Source: Campylobacteraceae bacterium (GTDB lineage: Bacteria > Campylobacterota > Campylobacteria > Campylobacterales > Campylobacteraceae). From it: DNA of 64,000 bases. Position numbers and translations under genes: made by a program. Position 1 is the first letter of the stretch, and each line of letters opens with the position of its first letter. Location: NCBI GenBank assembly GCA_031266555.1, contig JAISAU010000002.1, positions 62,001 through 126,000 on the forward strand. The letters are read 5' to 3'. Below the pieces are notes generated by a model. It saw only the letters and a list, made by a program, of their open reading frames with translations, was not told the origin of the DNA and did not search any database. Below are positions 28,814 through 38,308 of the stretch, one piece after another.

Positions 28814-29299
28814 CTAAAATTTGATAGGTTCAAAATACACTTCAAGCACTTCATACGAAACTTTGCCGTTAGGAAGCGTAACGTCTACCTCATCTCCAAC
28901 TTTTTTTCCGACAAGCTGCTTAGCAAGTGGCGAGGATATGGAGATGAACCCTTTATCAGGATTGCTTTCAAAAGCTCCAACTATCGTATACTTCGTAACT
29001 TTACCGCTGTCCAAATCTTCCAGTTTTATCGTTGAACCGAATAGTATTTTTTGATGTTCGTACGTAGCTGGATCAATTATTTGCGCGCGAGAAATTAAAT
29101 CCGTAAACTCCGCTATTCTGGTTTCAATAAAGGTCTGTTTTTCACGAGCCGCGTGATATTCGGCATTTTCTTTCAAATCGCCGTGACTTCTTGCTATATC
29201 TATCTCTATAACGATTTGCGGACGCTGAACTTTTTTTAAGTCATTAAGCTCGGTCTCCAATTTTGTAAATCCAAAAAGCGTCATCGGTTCTTTCTTCAC
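28814..29299 (-). CDS. greA: Transcription elongation factor GreA
   Basis: A 161-residue protein using the GTG at 29299, which gives MKKEPMTLFG and has GGAG 6 nt upstream; upstream ATG and TTG codons sit on the ribosome site itself. It has the N-terminal coiled coil (LETELNDLKK, DLKENAEYHAAREKQ) with the acidic tip and the C-terminal FKBP-like domain (SPLAKQLVGKKVGDEV). It rescues backtracked RNA polymerase. It lies beside lpxB as in C. jejuni, but the chemotaxis genes found near it there are absent. Confidence 0.95.
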   Translation of the reverse strand: MKKEPMTLFGFTKLETELNDLKKVQRPQIVIEIDIARSHGDLKENAEYHAAREKQTFIETRIAEFTDLISRAQIIDPATYEHQKILFGSTIKLEDLDSGKVTKYTIVGAFESNPDKGFISISSPLAKQLVGKKVGDEVDVTLPNGKVSYEVLEVYFEPIKF

Positions 29300-29325
29300 A
29301 CTCATCTCCAAAATATAAAAAATTT

Positions 29326-30357
29326 TTAATTATACACTAATTTAGCCACGATTTCCGAACTTCCGTGTTTCAATATCTTTTCCAACTTCTTTGAACGCTC
29401 AAAAAAACTCTCTTTATCAATGTTTTTATATTCATTCAGCAAATTTTGCGTATTTACGTTTTCTTGCAACAACTCTACATGTAGAGGCGCTTCTTTATAA
29501 AAATCAAATATAATATTCGCAAGCCCGGCATATTTTAATTTTACAAATCTTTTCGCTATGAAAAAATCAAGTTTTTTTGCCTTATAACAAAGAACAAAAG
29601 GCGTTCCTATCAATGCTGCCTCAAGCGTCGCCGTGCCTGAACATATATAAGCAAACTCGGCTTCATACAGACTTTCATACGCGTCGTGAGAAACAATAAA
29701 ACCGCTTAAGTCCCCATAAAGCGACTCCATATCCTCTTCGCTGAAATGTTTTGGAATAACGACAATGTTTTCCTTATTAAGCTTTTTTGCGGTCTCTTTG
29801 AAAATATCCATAAGAGCCTTTATCTCACTTTTGCGAGAACCGGGCATAAAAACGATTTTATCGCTTTTATTTAAATTTTCTTTTCTTTTTTTTATCTCGT
29901 CCAAAAGCGGATTTCCAACATAAATTGAACGAGTAAAAAATCTATCCTCAAACGGAAATATTGAGGCTAAATTTGTACAATATTTCTCAACTTTTGCCAC
30001 GCGTTTTTTTCTCCATGCCCAGACTTTTGGCAAAATATACCAAGTTATGGGAATATCTTTATTGATTTTTCGTATCTCTTTTGCCAATGGCAAATTGAAC
30101 GCGGGCGAGTCTATCAATAAAACGTGTTCTGTATCAGCGCTTAGCTTGGCCATCTTTTTAATGGCTTTTTTTGCTTTTATGATTTTGGAGAAAATATCTA
30201 AAAATCCCATCACTGAAAATTCGTTAGAATCTAAAATAGGCTCGCCAAATTTTGAGTCAAAAATACCAAAAAGTTCGTAATCTTTCAGATTGTCAACAAT
30301 GGGTTTTAAGTGCAAATTCGCCGACGGCTCCAACGCGCTTACCAATATTTTTTTCAT
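29326..30357 (-). CDS. lpxB: Lipid-A-disaccharide synthase
   Basis: A 343-residue GT19 glycosyltransferase. It joins UDP-diacylglucosamine and lipid X. SALEPSANLH is the N-terminal motif (with Ala in place of the common Gly of SAGExSGD), FMPGSRKSEIK near 187 and CSGTATLEAALIGTPFV near 255 form the UDP-binding region. It is 26 nt upstream of greA. Together with the LpxH-like gene it makes this a small lipid A cluster. Confidence 0.94.
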   Translation of the reverse strand: MKKILVSALEPSANLHLKPIVDNLKDYELFGIFDSKFGEPILDSNEFSVMGFLDIFSKIIKAKKAIKKMAKLSADTEHVLLIDSPAFNLPLAKEIRKINKDIPITWYILPKVWAWRKKRVAKVEKYCTNLASIFPFEDRFFTRSIYVGNPLLDEIKKRKENLNKSDKIVFMPGSRKSEIKALMDIFKETAKKLNKENIVVIPKHFSEEDMESLYGDLSGFIVSHDAYESLYEAEFAYICSGTATLEAALIGTPFVLCYKAKKLDFFIAKRFVKLKYAGLANIIFDFYKEAPLHVELLQENVNTQNLLNEYKNIDKESFFERSKKLEKILKHGSSEIVAKLVYN

Positions 30358-30456
30358 AATCGTTCACTTGCTGATTTTAAAAACGGATTATACCAAAACA
30401 TCGCGGTAAAAGTCGTAAATTTGCATATATCTATTTGCACAGTTGAAATAATTTAA

Positions 30457-30960
30457 TTAATTAATTGATATTTTTGTGTACATGTATGCAAAAATTCCAC
30501 AAACTAATGTCCCAAACGGCACCATGCTAACTCCTATTATAAACGGCAAAAAAGTAAAATGCCCGCTTTTTGCGAGAATTAAAAACAAAATAAAAAAAAC
30601 GGCATATCCGACTATTCTATAGATAGAAAAAAAGCCTCGCGCCGAAGTTTTCACATGTTTTATGTTTTCTTTTAATTGTGAATTTTTTTGTTTGGGTTCT
30701 TCTTCGTCATAAAGTTCGTATGGGTCTTCAATTTTATCTATCGTGTCACGTTCAAAAAATTCTTCATCCGCCAAAGAGACTCTGTTTTCCACCATCTTCT
30801 TATAGCCAAACAGCGAAAAAACGGTTATGATAAACGAACCAATAAATCCTATTTGCGTATTAATAAGCCAATCAAGCCCCATATAAAGCGACAACAAAAC
30901 AATCAATAAATCAATTGTTAAAAAAACGGCGACGACAAGTTTAATATTTATCGTCTTCAT
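30457..30960 (-). CDS. Hypothetical membrane protein with four predicted helices
   Basis: About 167 residues if the MMMK start cluster at 30960 is used; a longer reading to 31017 overlaps the upstream gene more. Two N-terminal helices and two C-terminal helices flank a charged cytoplasmic loop rich in Glu and Lys (LYDEEEPKQK). I recognise no family. It follows the AtpZ-like gene with an overlap of about 20 nt, an arrangement also seen in other Campylobacter hemL neighbourhoods. Confidence 0.7.
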   Translation of the reverse strand: MKTINIKLVVAVFLTIDLLIVLLSLYMGLDWLINTQIGFIGSFIITVFSLFGYKKMVENRVSLADEEFFERDTIDKIEDPYELYDEEEPKQKNSQLKENIKHVKTSARGFFSIYRIVGYAVFFILFLILAKSGHFTFLPFIIGVSMVPFGTLVCGIFAYMYTKISIN

Positions 30961-31243
30961 CATCATCGCTATCCTTAGGGTCATATTTATAACGAGGTTC
31001 GTCCTTAAGTTCGTCATAACTCTTTTTTTGTTTTAAATACGCTTTATAAACGTTGTAAACGGCGGCTCCTACGCCCCAAAAAACGCCAAGCCAAAATGTC
31101 CACCACTCTGAAGTGATTTCTTTTAACCAAAATCCTACAGCAACTCCAATAACTACGGCTATCACCATTGAAAGCCCCAGCGATAACTGGTCGGCTCCTT
31201 CTATAATCTTGCCGTATTTTGGTTTTTTTTGTTTTTCACTCAT
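30941..31243 (-). CDS. AtpZ/AtpI-like membrane protein
   Basis: A 100-residue protein with two membrane helices (about 23-40 and 48-66) and an acidic C-terminal tail ending [10 protein letters not shown]. The [21 protein letters not shown] and [18 protein letters not shown] pattern matches small AtpZ-type proteins (AtpI family) thought to help magnesium or calcium import or assembly of the ATP synthase ring. The main atp genes are 17 kb away. It overlaps hemL by 4 nt. Confidence 0.7.
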   Translation of the reverse strand: MSEKQKKPKYGKIIEGADQLSLGLSMVIAVVIGVAVGFWLKEITSEWWTFWLGVFWGVGAAVYNVYKAYLKQKKSYDELKDEPRYKYDPKDSDDDEDDKY

Positions 31244-32532
31244 TTTTTAATCTCCTTAAAAACTTCATTCGCGGCACGTATAGTCTTTTGTATCATATCC
31301 TCGTTCATCGCGTCGCAAATAAAACCCGTTTCAAATTGCGAACATGCGAAATAAAATCCTCGCTCCAACATTCCTTTATGAAACGACGCGAATAGTTTCG
31401 TATCTGATTTTAACGCATCGTCAAAATTTTTAACCTCTTTTTCATTAAAGAAAAAACCAAACATACTGCCCCTTGCGCAAACTTGCAAAGCAATACCTTC
31501 TTTTTCAGCGCCCTCTTTAAATCCTCTCATTAGTAAATCCGACAGATGTCCGAGCCTCGCGTATAGATTTTTATCTTTTAGTATTTTCGTGAGGGAAGCC
31601 AACCCTGCGCTCATAGCAACCGGATTACCGCTCAAAGTGCCGGCTTGATAAATAGGACCTTCGGGGGATAGCTCATTCATTATCTCTTTTTTGCCTCCAA
31701 ACGCGCCTACCGGCATTCCGCCGCCTATAACTTTTCCAAACGTCACAATATCAGGCTCCACTTCGCTAAATCCTTGCGCCCCTTTCAAAGAAGCGCGAAA
31801 ACCGCTCATAACCTCGTCAAATATAAGTAATGATTTATGTTTATCGCACAAATCGCGCAAATCTTTCAAAAACTTCATATCAGCAGGCACCAATCCCATA
31901 TTTCCAGCAATTGGTTCAATCAAAACGCAAGCGATATTGTCAGACGCTTTGAAACACTCTTCCACACTCTTTATATCATTATAATCAGCTAAAAGCGTAT
32001 GCTTCGCGAGTTCTTTCGGCACTCCGGGACTACTCGGGGCTCCAAATGTCGCCGCTCCGCTTCCGGCTTGTACCAATAAAGAATCGCTATGTCCGTGATA
32101 ACAACCTCTAAATTTTACGATATCGTCTTTTTTTGTATAACCCCGTGAGAGTCTAATAGCGCTCATAACGGCTTCCGTACCGCTACTTACAAAACGAATT
32201 TTTTCAACTGTCGGAAAAAGCGCGCAGATAGCTTTTGCAAGTTTTGTCTCTATTTTTGTGGGCGCTCCGAAACTTAAACCTTTTTTTACGGTTTTTATGA
32301 CCGCTTTTTCTATATCTTTATCGGCGTGTCCGAATATAAGCGGTCCCCAACTTTGTACAAAATCAAGGTATCTGTTTTTATCTATATCCGTTATATAAGC
32401 GCCTTTGCCTTTGGCTATAAACGGAGGCGTCTGATTAACGCTTAAAAAAGCTCTTACCGGAGAGTTTACGCCTCCGGGAATTAACTCTTTTGCCCTAATA
32501 TAGGCTTTGACGCTATTTTTGTGTTTTAACAT
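31240..32532 (-). CDS. hemL: Glutamate-1-semialdehyde 2,1-aminomutase
   Basis: A 430-residue PLP enzyme of C5 haem synthesis. [11 protein letters not shown] at the N-terminus, [21 protein letters not shown] and [16 protein letters not shown], with the catalytic lysine, are all present. It converts glutamate semialdehyde to 5-aminolevulinate. It overlaps the DUF502 gene by 20 nt and AtpZ by 4 nt, forming a four-gene operon. Confidence 0.97.
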   Translation of the reverse strand: MLKHKNSVKAYIRAKELIPGGVNSPVRAFLSVNQTPPFIAKGKGAYITDIDKNRYLDFVQSWGPLIFGHADKDIEKAVIKTVKKGLSFGAPTKIETKLAKAICALFPTVEKIRFVSSGTEAVMSAIRLSRGYTKKDDIVKFRGCYHGHSDSLLVQAGSGAATFGAPSSPGVPKELAKHTLLADYNDIKSVEECFKASDNIACVLIEPIAGNMGLVPADMKFLKDLRDLCDKHKSLLIFDEVMSGFRASLKGAQGFSEVEPDIVTFGKVIGGGMPVGAFGGKKEIMNELSPEGPIYQAGTLSGNPVAMSAGLASLTKILKDKNLYARLGHLSDLLMRGFKEGAEKEGIALQVCARGSMFGFFFNEKEVKNFDDALKSDTKLFASFHKGMLERGFYFACSQFETGFICDAMNEDMIQKTIRAANEVFKEIKK

Positions 32533-33208
32533 GTAATCCTCTTTTTATCGGTTTTTTTGACTCCAGCCACTCTTCAAACGAAATAAATTTGTCCGTACTT
32601 ATCGACTCAATCTTTAAAATTTCCGCCAAACTTTTAACTCCCATGGATAAAAGGTATTGCAAATTGTTGTCAAATGTCGCGTTTTGTATGACAAATATAT
32701 CTTTTTTATGTATCTCAAACATAAATCCGCCGTTTGGTATTGGGGATTGGGAAAGCGTAACCGTGTAGTGATCTTTTATAACGCTCTCTTTTTGCGAATA
32801 CATAAGTCCTATATTGTAACCTATATTTCCAAATCCTTTTATTATGACAACCAAAACTTTTGTCTCTCCTTTTTTTGAAGAGTTAAAGATATTGATTATA
32901 TCTCTTATTGTCGTATATCCGGGAATTTTTGAAAATAAAGTTTCAAAAAGCGAAGCTACTTTTGTATTTACGATAGCTCCCAAAATATATAACGTAACCA
33001 CTAAAATAATAAGCGTAAGCAAAATCCATAAAAAACTCTGCCCGTCTATTTTAATTCCTATAAGTTCAAAAATTTTATAGGTTGTGGCGTCTATCTTCCC
33101 ATATAGCCAAAAAACTATAAAAACCACAGCCGCTATAGGCAAAAGCCAAAAAAGTCCTTGAAGCGTATTTTCAACAAAATGTTTTAAAATAGTCTTTTTG
33201 TTCTGCAT
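32513..33208 (-). CDS. DUF502 family membrane protein
   Basis: A 231-residue protein with two N-terminal helices (about 15-33 and 57-80) and a cytoplasmic or periplasmic beta-rich domain. [14 protein letters not shown] and [17 protein letters not shown] fit the DUF502 family of unknown function. It is first in the string leading to hemL and is divergent from the A2M gene across a 125-nt spacer that should hold both promoters. Confidence 0.8.
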   Translation of the reverse strand: MQNKKTILKHFVENTLQGLFWLLPIAAVVFIVFWLYGKIDATTYKIFELIGIKIDGQSFLWILLTLIILVVTLYILGAIVNTKVASLFETLFSKIPGYTTIRDIINIFNSSKKGETKVLVVIIKGFGNIGYNIGLMYSQKESVIKDHYTVTLSQSPIPNGGFMFEIHKKDIFVIQNATFDNNLQYLLSMGVKSLAEILKIESISTDKFISFEEWLESKKPIKRGLHVKTQK

Positions 33209-33333
33209 GTAAAAACTCCGATTTTTTTTATAATTATAGTTAAGTTGATTGTAGTTTTCATAAAATTATGAGTTTTTAAACTATTTAATGATATCGTTTT
33301 AGCTTAAATATTATATATTTTTAGGAGAATTTT

Positions 33334-36300
33334 ATGAGTATTTTAAGAGCTTTTATTTTAGCAATAATTCTGGGAATTAATCTGCCGCTTATCGCTCAAA
33401 ACGTAAATATCGTTTCAAAAAATAATCAAGCTGCGGAAAATGAGCGCTATCGAGATAAAGATTTTTATATTCTTGATATTTCCGAAATGACCATAGAAGG
33501 CGCTAGTTCAATCGTAATAACTTTTTCAACTCCAATCGCCAGCGGTCAAGATTTTGGCAATACAATAGCCGTATATAAAAACTCAACGGCAAATTATGTA
33601 GACGGTTTATGGGAAATTTCCAAAAACAGACAAGAAATTTACTTTAAGTATTTAGACCCCAACACAAATTATATTGTAAGAATAGAAAATCCCGGTAAAA
33701 TCAAAAATATATTCGGCAAAGGAGTTCAAAACTACTCAAGAACATATGAGACTCGCATAACTACCAGAGATTTTCAACCCATGGTGGGATTTGCGTCTTC
33801 TTCTTCCTTGCTTCCTGTGGATTTTACCGAAGGTATTCCTGTCGCGACATTAAACGTAAAAAATATCGATGTGGATTTTGTACGCATTGATTTGCAAATA
33901 CTGCCGAAAATATTGGACTACATGTTTGGCAAATCCTCTTCTTACGCGTATTTATTAGACCAATCGCTAAAAAATGGCGCAGAATTGGTTTATTCGGGAA
34001 ATTTTAATCTAAACGCTAAAAAAAATGTCAGAGAAACGGTAACGCTTCCTATTAAAAACATAAAAGAGCTTCAAAAAGAGGGAGTTTATATAGCCATTAT
34101 CAAACAGCAATTCGGCAAATATGACGCGTTCTCTCTGCCCGCAACCATTTTTACCGTCACTGATATTGGCATCATAGCTCATAAGACAAACAATGGCTAT
34201 GAGATTTTCACGCAAAATCTATTTGGAAACGCAATGCCACATGTAAACATAAAGACTATCGGCACAAATGGCAAAGTAGTAGCCGAGCAACAAACAAATG
34301 ATAAAGGTTATCTAAAGCTTCAAACCTCAACCGCAACAACTCCCGCGGTTTTAATGGCTCAAAAAAATGGAAAAATAAGTTTTGTTTATCTCAATAAAGG
34401 GGCATTGGATTTGAGCGAATTTAGTATCTCAGGAGCGCAAAATTTTGATAAAACGTTATTCGCGTTTGGCCCCAGAGACTTGTATCGTTCCGGAGAAAAT
34501 GTACTTGTAAACGCGATACTAAGAGACGCCGACGGTAAAAGCATATCTGACAGACCGATAAAAGTAGATATTATACAAGCTGACAACAAAATAGCTAAAA
34601 CATTTACATGGCGAGGCAACGAAGGGTTTTACCAATATACATACGAGTTGCCTGAAAACGCTCCCAGCGGAGAGTGGAAATTCAGATTTGACTTAGGCGA
34701 CAAAAATCAACGTTTTTATGTTTTTAGAGTAGAAGATTTTATGCCTGAAAAGATAGCTATAGAATCTACCGGAAACGACGAACCGTTGTCCAGAACTCAA
34801 AATGCGGTTTTTGATATTTACGGCAAATATCTATACGGTGCTCCTGCAAGCGGTAATAAACTTATAGGCAGTATATATATGAGAGCCTTAAGAAACGCCG
34901 TTACTTCATTGCCCGGATTTTATTTTGGTTCTGTAAAAGAGTATGATTTAAACCAATATGTAGGATATGCGGATACTGCTTTGGACGATGACGGAAAAGC
35001 GCGCGTAATCGCGCAAAACTCTTGGAATAATATAAATTCGCCTATAAACGTGGTATTTGAAGCAAGCCTTATGGAATCTGGCGGACGACCAATAACAAGA
35101 ACATTAACTCAAGCTGTGTGGCCAAATAAAAGATTACCGGCGATTAAACCTAATTTCAGCACAAAAAAAGTGTATAACTATAAAAACCAAAGATATGAGA
35201 ATGAGTTTTCCGTAGATGAAGATTCACGCGCTGAATTTGAGATTATATTTACAGATAAAAACGGCGAAAGACTTGAAAAAAATAATTTGCAAGTAACTTT
35301 GATAAAAGAAAGAAGAGATTATTATTGGTATTTTAGCGATGACTGGCACTACGATTATTATCAAAAAGACATCCCTGTAGAAAGCATTGACGTATCCGTT
35401 CAAAAAGGGAAAAGCGCTATTGTGGGATTTGATGTAGAGTGGGGTTCTTATGTAGTTGAAGTTGTAGATAAAGAGACAAATGCGGTGAGCAGCATACGTT
35501 TTTGGGCGGGATATAGCTGGCAAGATAGCAGCGATAGAAGCGGAGTAAGACCTGAGCAAATAAAATTAAAAATAGATAAGCCAAGCTACAAAGCCGGAGA
35601 CAAAGCAAAAGTTACCATTGAATCTGCTGAGAGCGGAAACGGCTATTTGACAGTTGAAACAAATAACGGCATCTTATGGTGGCAAAATATACATGTAGAC
35701 AAAAATAACAATATAATTGAGATACCTGTCAGTAAAGAGTGGGCAAGTCATGACATATATATAAGCGCTACTATCATAAAAGAAGGCAATAAAAACATTC
35801 ACGTAACGCCAAAAAGAGCTATCGGATTGTTGCACTTGCCGCTTTTCAGAGATGATAGAAAAGTTGACGTAACGCTGAAAGTTCCCGAATCAATAGAGCC
35901 TAAAGAGAAAGTGAAGATATTAGTAAAAGCAAACTTAAATCAAAAACAAAAAAATAAAAAATTCACAGCCGTTGTGTCAGCGGTAGACAGCGGCATTTTA
36001 AGTATAACCAATTTTCAAACTCCGGATCCGTTTAGAGCGTTTTTCGCGAAAAGAGGTTGGGGCGTAGATATATACGACATTTACGGCAATTTAATAGAAG
36101 GCGGCGGAAAGCAAGCGTCATTAAAATTTGGCGGAGATACGGCTCTATCAAAAGCCGGCAAAAAACCGTTGACGACAATTTTATTAGTAGCTATGCAATC
36201 CAAACCAGTAACGCTGGATAAAAACGGCGAAGCTGAAGTAGAGTTTGAGATTCCGGATTTCAACGGCGAACTTCGTTTTATGACGCAAATTTGGAGCGAT

Positions 36301-38262
36301 GAGGATTATGGCAGCGACGAGCAAAAAGTTGTTGTAGCGGCGCCTTTAGTTGTGGAATTAAATCATCCTAGATTTTTGGCAGGCGGCGATAAAAGCACAT
36401 TCGCGCTTGATATCAACAATCTATCGGGGCTTGAGCAAAATTTGAAAATAAGCGTAAGCGCGATGGGTTATTTGGACGGATTTGTAGAAGAAAAGATTTT
36501 AATAGCCGACAAACAAAAAAAGGTTATTTATATACCCGTATCCGCCAAAAATGGCTTTGGAACCGGCACGGTTAGCGTTAAAGTGAGCTCAAACGACGGT
36601 AAATTTCAAAAAGCTATAGAGAAAAAATGGACTATAGGAGTTAGACAACCATATCCTGCGAGTACTTTTGGTCTTTTTAGAAAATTGGAAAAAGACAATA
36701 TTATCAGGTCAAGAGATTTTGAGAGCGGCTATAAAAACCTTGACGAGAGAACAATAGACGCCAGAGTAGCTATAAGTTCTATTCCTCCTATAAATTTCGC
36801 GCAAGCCGTAGAAGAGCTATTGACTTATCCTTATGGTTGCGTGGAACAGACGACAAGCGGTATATATCCGTCTATTTACGCTTCTTCAGAACAACTCAAA
36901 TCTCTTGGTATCAAAACCTCAAGCGACGAAGAGCGAAAGAAAAATGTTGAAAAAGGAATAGAAAGACTGCTTGGTATGCAAAAACCAAACGGTTCTTTTG
37001 GATTTTGGAGTTCAGACTCAGAAGAAGCGCAATGGGCTACGGTTTACGTAACCGACTTTTTATTAAGAGCTAAAGAACAAGGTTATTATGTGCCGCAAGA
37101 AGCTCTAAAAAAAGCTATAGAAAGATTGCAATATTACTCAAATACCCCCAGCGGTATAGATTATGGTTACACTTATAGCTTAGGATACATAGATTTCGCG
37201 GTAAAAAGTTACGCCGCGTTTGTATTAGCGCGCGAACACAAAGCAAATCTTGGAAATTTAAGACGTCTTCACGATTTAAGCAACTTAAATACAAAATCCC
37301 CTCTTGCTTTGGCGCAGCTTGGCATAGCGTTAAAACTTATGGGAGATAACGGAGATGTAGATAATCTTTTGAAAAAAGCTCTGCTTTTTGGCACAAAACG
37401 CGATTGGAATTGGTATGGCGATTATGGTAGTGACATTAGAGATAAAGCTTTGATATTGTCACTTTTGTATGAGTACGATTTACTGCCTGATGAGAGAACT
37501 GAAATTATCTTATCTTTGTCTGAGCAAATAAAGACAAGAAGTTATTTTTCAACGCAAGAGAAAAACGCTATATTCTTGGCAGGCAGACATTTTGTAAATT
37601 CAAAAGAGCCTGTTTGGGAAGCTATAATTGACGCGAACGGCAAAAAAGAATATGTCAAAAGCGACGATAAACCTTTTGTAAAAACTTTCAATTTCACAGA
37701 GCTTAACGCAATACAAAGTATTAAAAACAATAAAGACAGAACGATATTTACGTCAATAGATATCATAGGTTATCCAAAATCGGCCCCAACTCCAGTTTCA
37801 AACAATATAACCATAACAAGAACTTACTATACTCTTGATGGTAAAAAAACTACTTTAAAAGAATTAAAAAGCGGGGATTTGATCATTGTGGTTTTACATG
37901 TAACTACAGATTTGGACAGACTGCCCGACGCGCTTGTGGTAGATCTGTTACCTGCCGGCTTAGAACTTGAAAATCAAAATTTAGGACACAGTAGTGTCAG
38001 TTTAGATAATACCGAAGCTTTAAATTCTAATTGGGATTTGATGAACAGTATTTCCGCGACTGATATAAAACATCAAGAGTTTAGAGATGACAGATATGTA
38101 GCCGCCATAAATGTGGGACGTTATTATCCAGCAACCCTTGCTTATCTTGCAAGAGCGGTAAGTCCCGGAGTTTATACAGTCCCTCCTCCTTATGCAGAAT
38201 CTATGTATAGTCCCGAATTTTTTGCCATTGGACAGAGCGTATCTAAATTTACGGTCAAATAA
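33334..38262 (+). CDS. Bacterial alpha-2-macroglobulin with intact thioester motif
   Basis: A 1642-residue periplasmic or secreted protein (family usual length 1500-1900). The N-terminal 21 residues are a signal peptide ending near LIAQ, without a lipobox cysteine, unlike many YfhM-type lipoproteins. MG-type beta domains fill the first 1000 residues, followed by the A2M domain. The thioester motif C1169-V-E1171-Q1172 is intact, in a helical toroid with FGFWSS further on. Such proteins trap attacking proteases covalently. It is paired with pbpC, the usual partner, in a defence and repair role. The ATG has TAGGAG upstream. Confidence 0.93.
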   Translation: MSILRAFILAIILGINLPLIAQNVNIVSKNNQAAENERYRDKDFYILDISEMTIEGASSIVITFSTPIASGQDFGNTIAVYKNSTANYVDGLWEISKNRQEIYFKYLDPNTNYIVRIENPGKIKNIFGKGVQNYSRTYETRITTRDFQPMVGFASSSSLLPVDFTEGIPVATLNVKNIDVDFVRIDLQILPKILDYMFGKSSSYAYLLDQSLKNGAELVYSGNFNLNAKKNVRETVTLPIKNIKELQKEGVYIAIIKQQFGKYDAFSLPATIFTVTDIGIIAHKTNNGYEIFTQNLFGNAMPHVNIKTIGTNGKVVAEQQTNDKGYLKLQTSTATTPAVLMAQKNGKISFVYLNKGALDLSEFSISGAQNFDKTLFAFGPRDLYRSGENVLVNAILRDADGKSISDRPIKVDIIQADNKIAKTFTWRGNEGFYQYTYELPENAPSGEWKFRFDLGDKNQRFYVFRVEDFMPEKIAIESTGNDEPLSRTQNAVFDIYGKYLYGAPASGNKLIGSIYMRALRNAVTSLPGFYFGSVKEYDLNQYVGYADTALDDDGKARVIAQNSWNNINSPINVVFEASLMESGGRPITRTLTQAVWPNKRLPAIKPNFSTKKVYNYKNQRYENEFSVDEDSRAEFEIIFTDKNGERLEKNNLQVTLIKERRDYYWYFSDDWHYDYYQKDIPVESIDVSVQKGKSAIVGFDVEWGSYVVEVVDKETNAVSSIRFWAGYSWQDSSDRSGVRPEQIKLKIDKPSYKAGDKAKVTIESAESGNGYLTVETNNGILWWQNIHVDKNNNIIEIPVSKEWASHDIYISATIIKEGNKNIHVTPKRAIGLLHLPLFRDDRKVDVTLKVPESIEPKEKVKILVKANLNQKQKNKKFTAVVSAVDSGILSITNFQTPDPFRAFFAKRGWGVDIYDIYGNLIEGGGKQASLKFGGDTALSKAGKKPLTTILLVAMQSKPVTLDKNGEAEVEFEIPDFNGELRFMTQIWSDEDYGSDEQKVVVAAPLVVELNHPRFLAGGDKSTFALDINNLSGLEQNLKISVSAMGYLDGFVEEKILIADKQKKVIYIPVSAKNGFGTGTVSVKVSSNDGKFQKAIEKKWTIGVRQPYPASTFGLFRKLEKDNIIRSRDFESGYKNLDERTIDARVAISSIPPINFAQAVEELLTYPYGCVEQTTSGIYPSIYASSEQLKSLGIKTSSDEERKKNVEKGIERLLGMQKPNGSFGFWSSDSEEAQWATVYVTDFLLRAKEQGYYVPQEALKKAIERLQYYSNTPSGIDYGYTYSLGYIDFAVKSYAAFVLAREHKANLGNLRRLHDLSNLNTKSPLALAQLGIALKLMGDNGDVDNLLKKALLFGTKRDWNWYGDYGSDIRDKALILSLLYEYDLLPDERTEIILSLSEQIKTRSYFSTQEKNAIFLAGRHFVNSKEPVWEAIIDANGKKEYVKSDDKPFVKTFNFTELNAIQSIKNNKDRTIFTSIDIIGYPKSAPTPVSNNITITRTYYTLDGKKTTLKELKSGDLIIVVLHVTTDLDRLPDALVVDLLPAGLELENQNLGHSSVSLDNTEALNSNWDLMNSISATDIKHQEFRDDRYVAAINVGRYYPATLAYLARAVSPGVYTVPPPYAESMYSPEFFAIGQSVSKFTVK

Positions 38263-38270
38263 TATCAAAA

Positions 38271-38290
38271 GGGAAGATGTAAATCTTCCC
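38271..38290 (+). terminator. Strong hairpin between A2M and pbpC
   Basis: GGGAAGAT (38271-38278) and ATCTTCCC (38283-38290) form a perfect 8-bp stem with a 4-nt loop, 8 nt after the A2M stop and 19 nt before the pbpC start. The following bases are A-rich, not a T run, so it is a weak terminator at best. It may protect the A2M mRNA end or lower pbpC expression. Confidence 0.55.
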
Positions 38291-38308
38291 TAAAATCACG
38301 GATATCGC

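Noticed and set aside
35224-35608. Minus-strand open frames inside the A2M gene
   Set aside because: They lie opposite a continuous conserved gene and have no recognisable domain or start signal.
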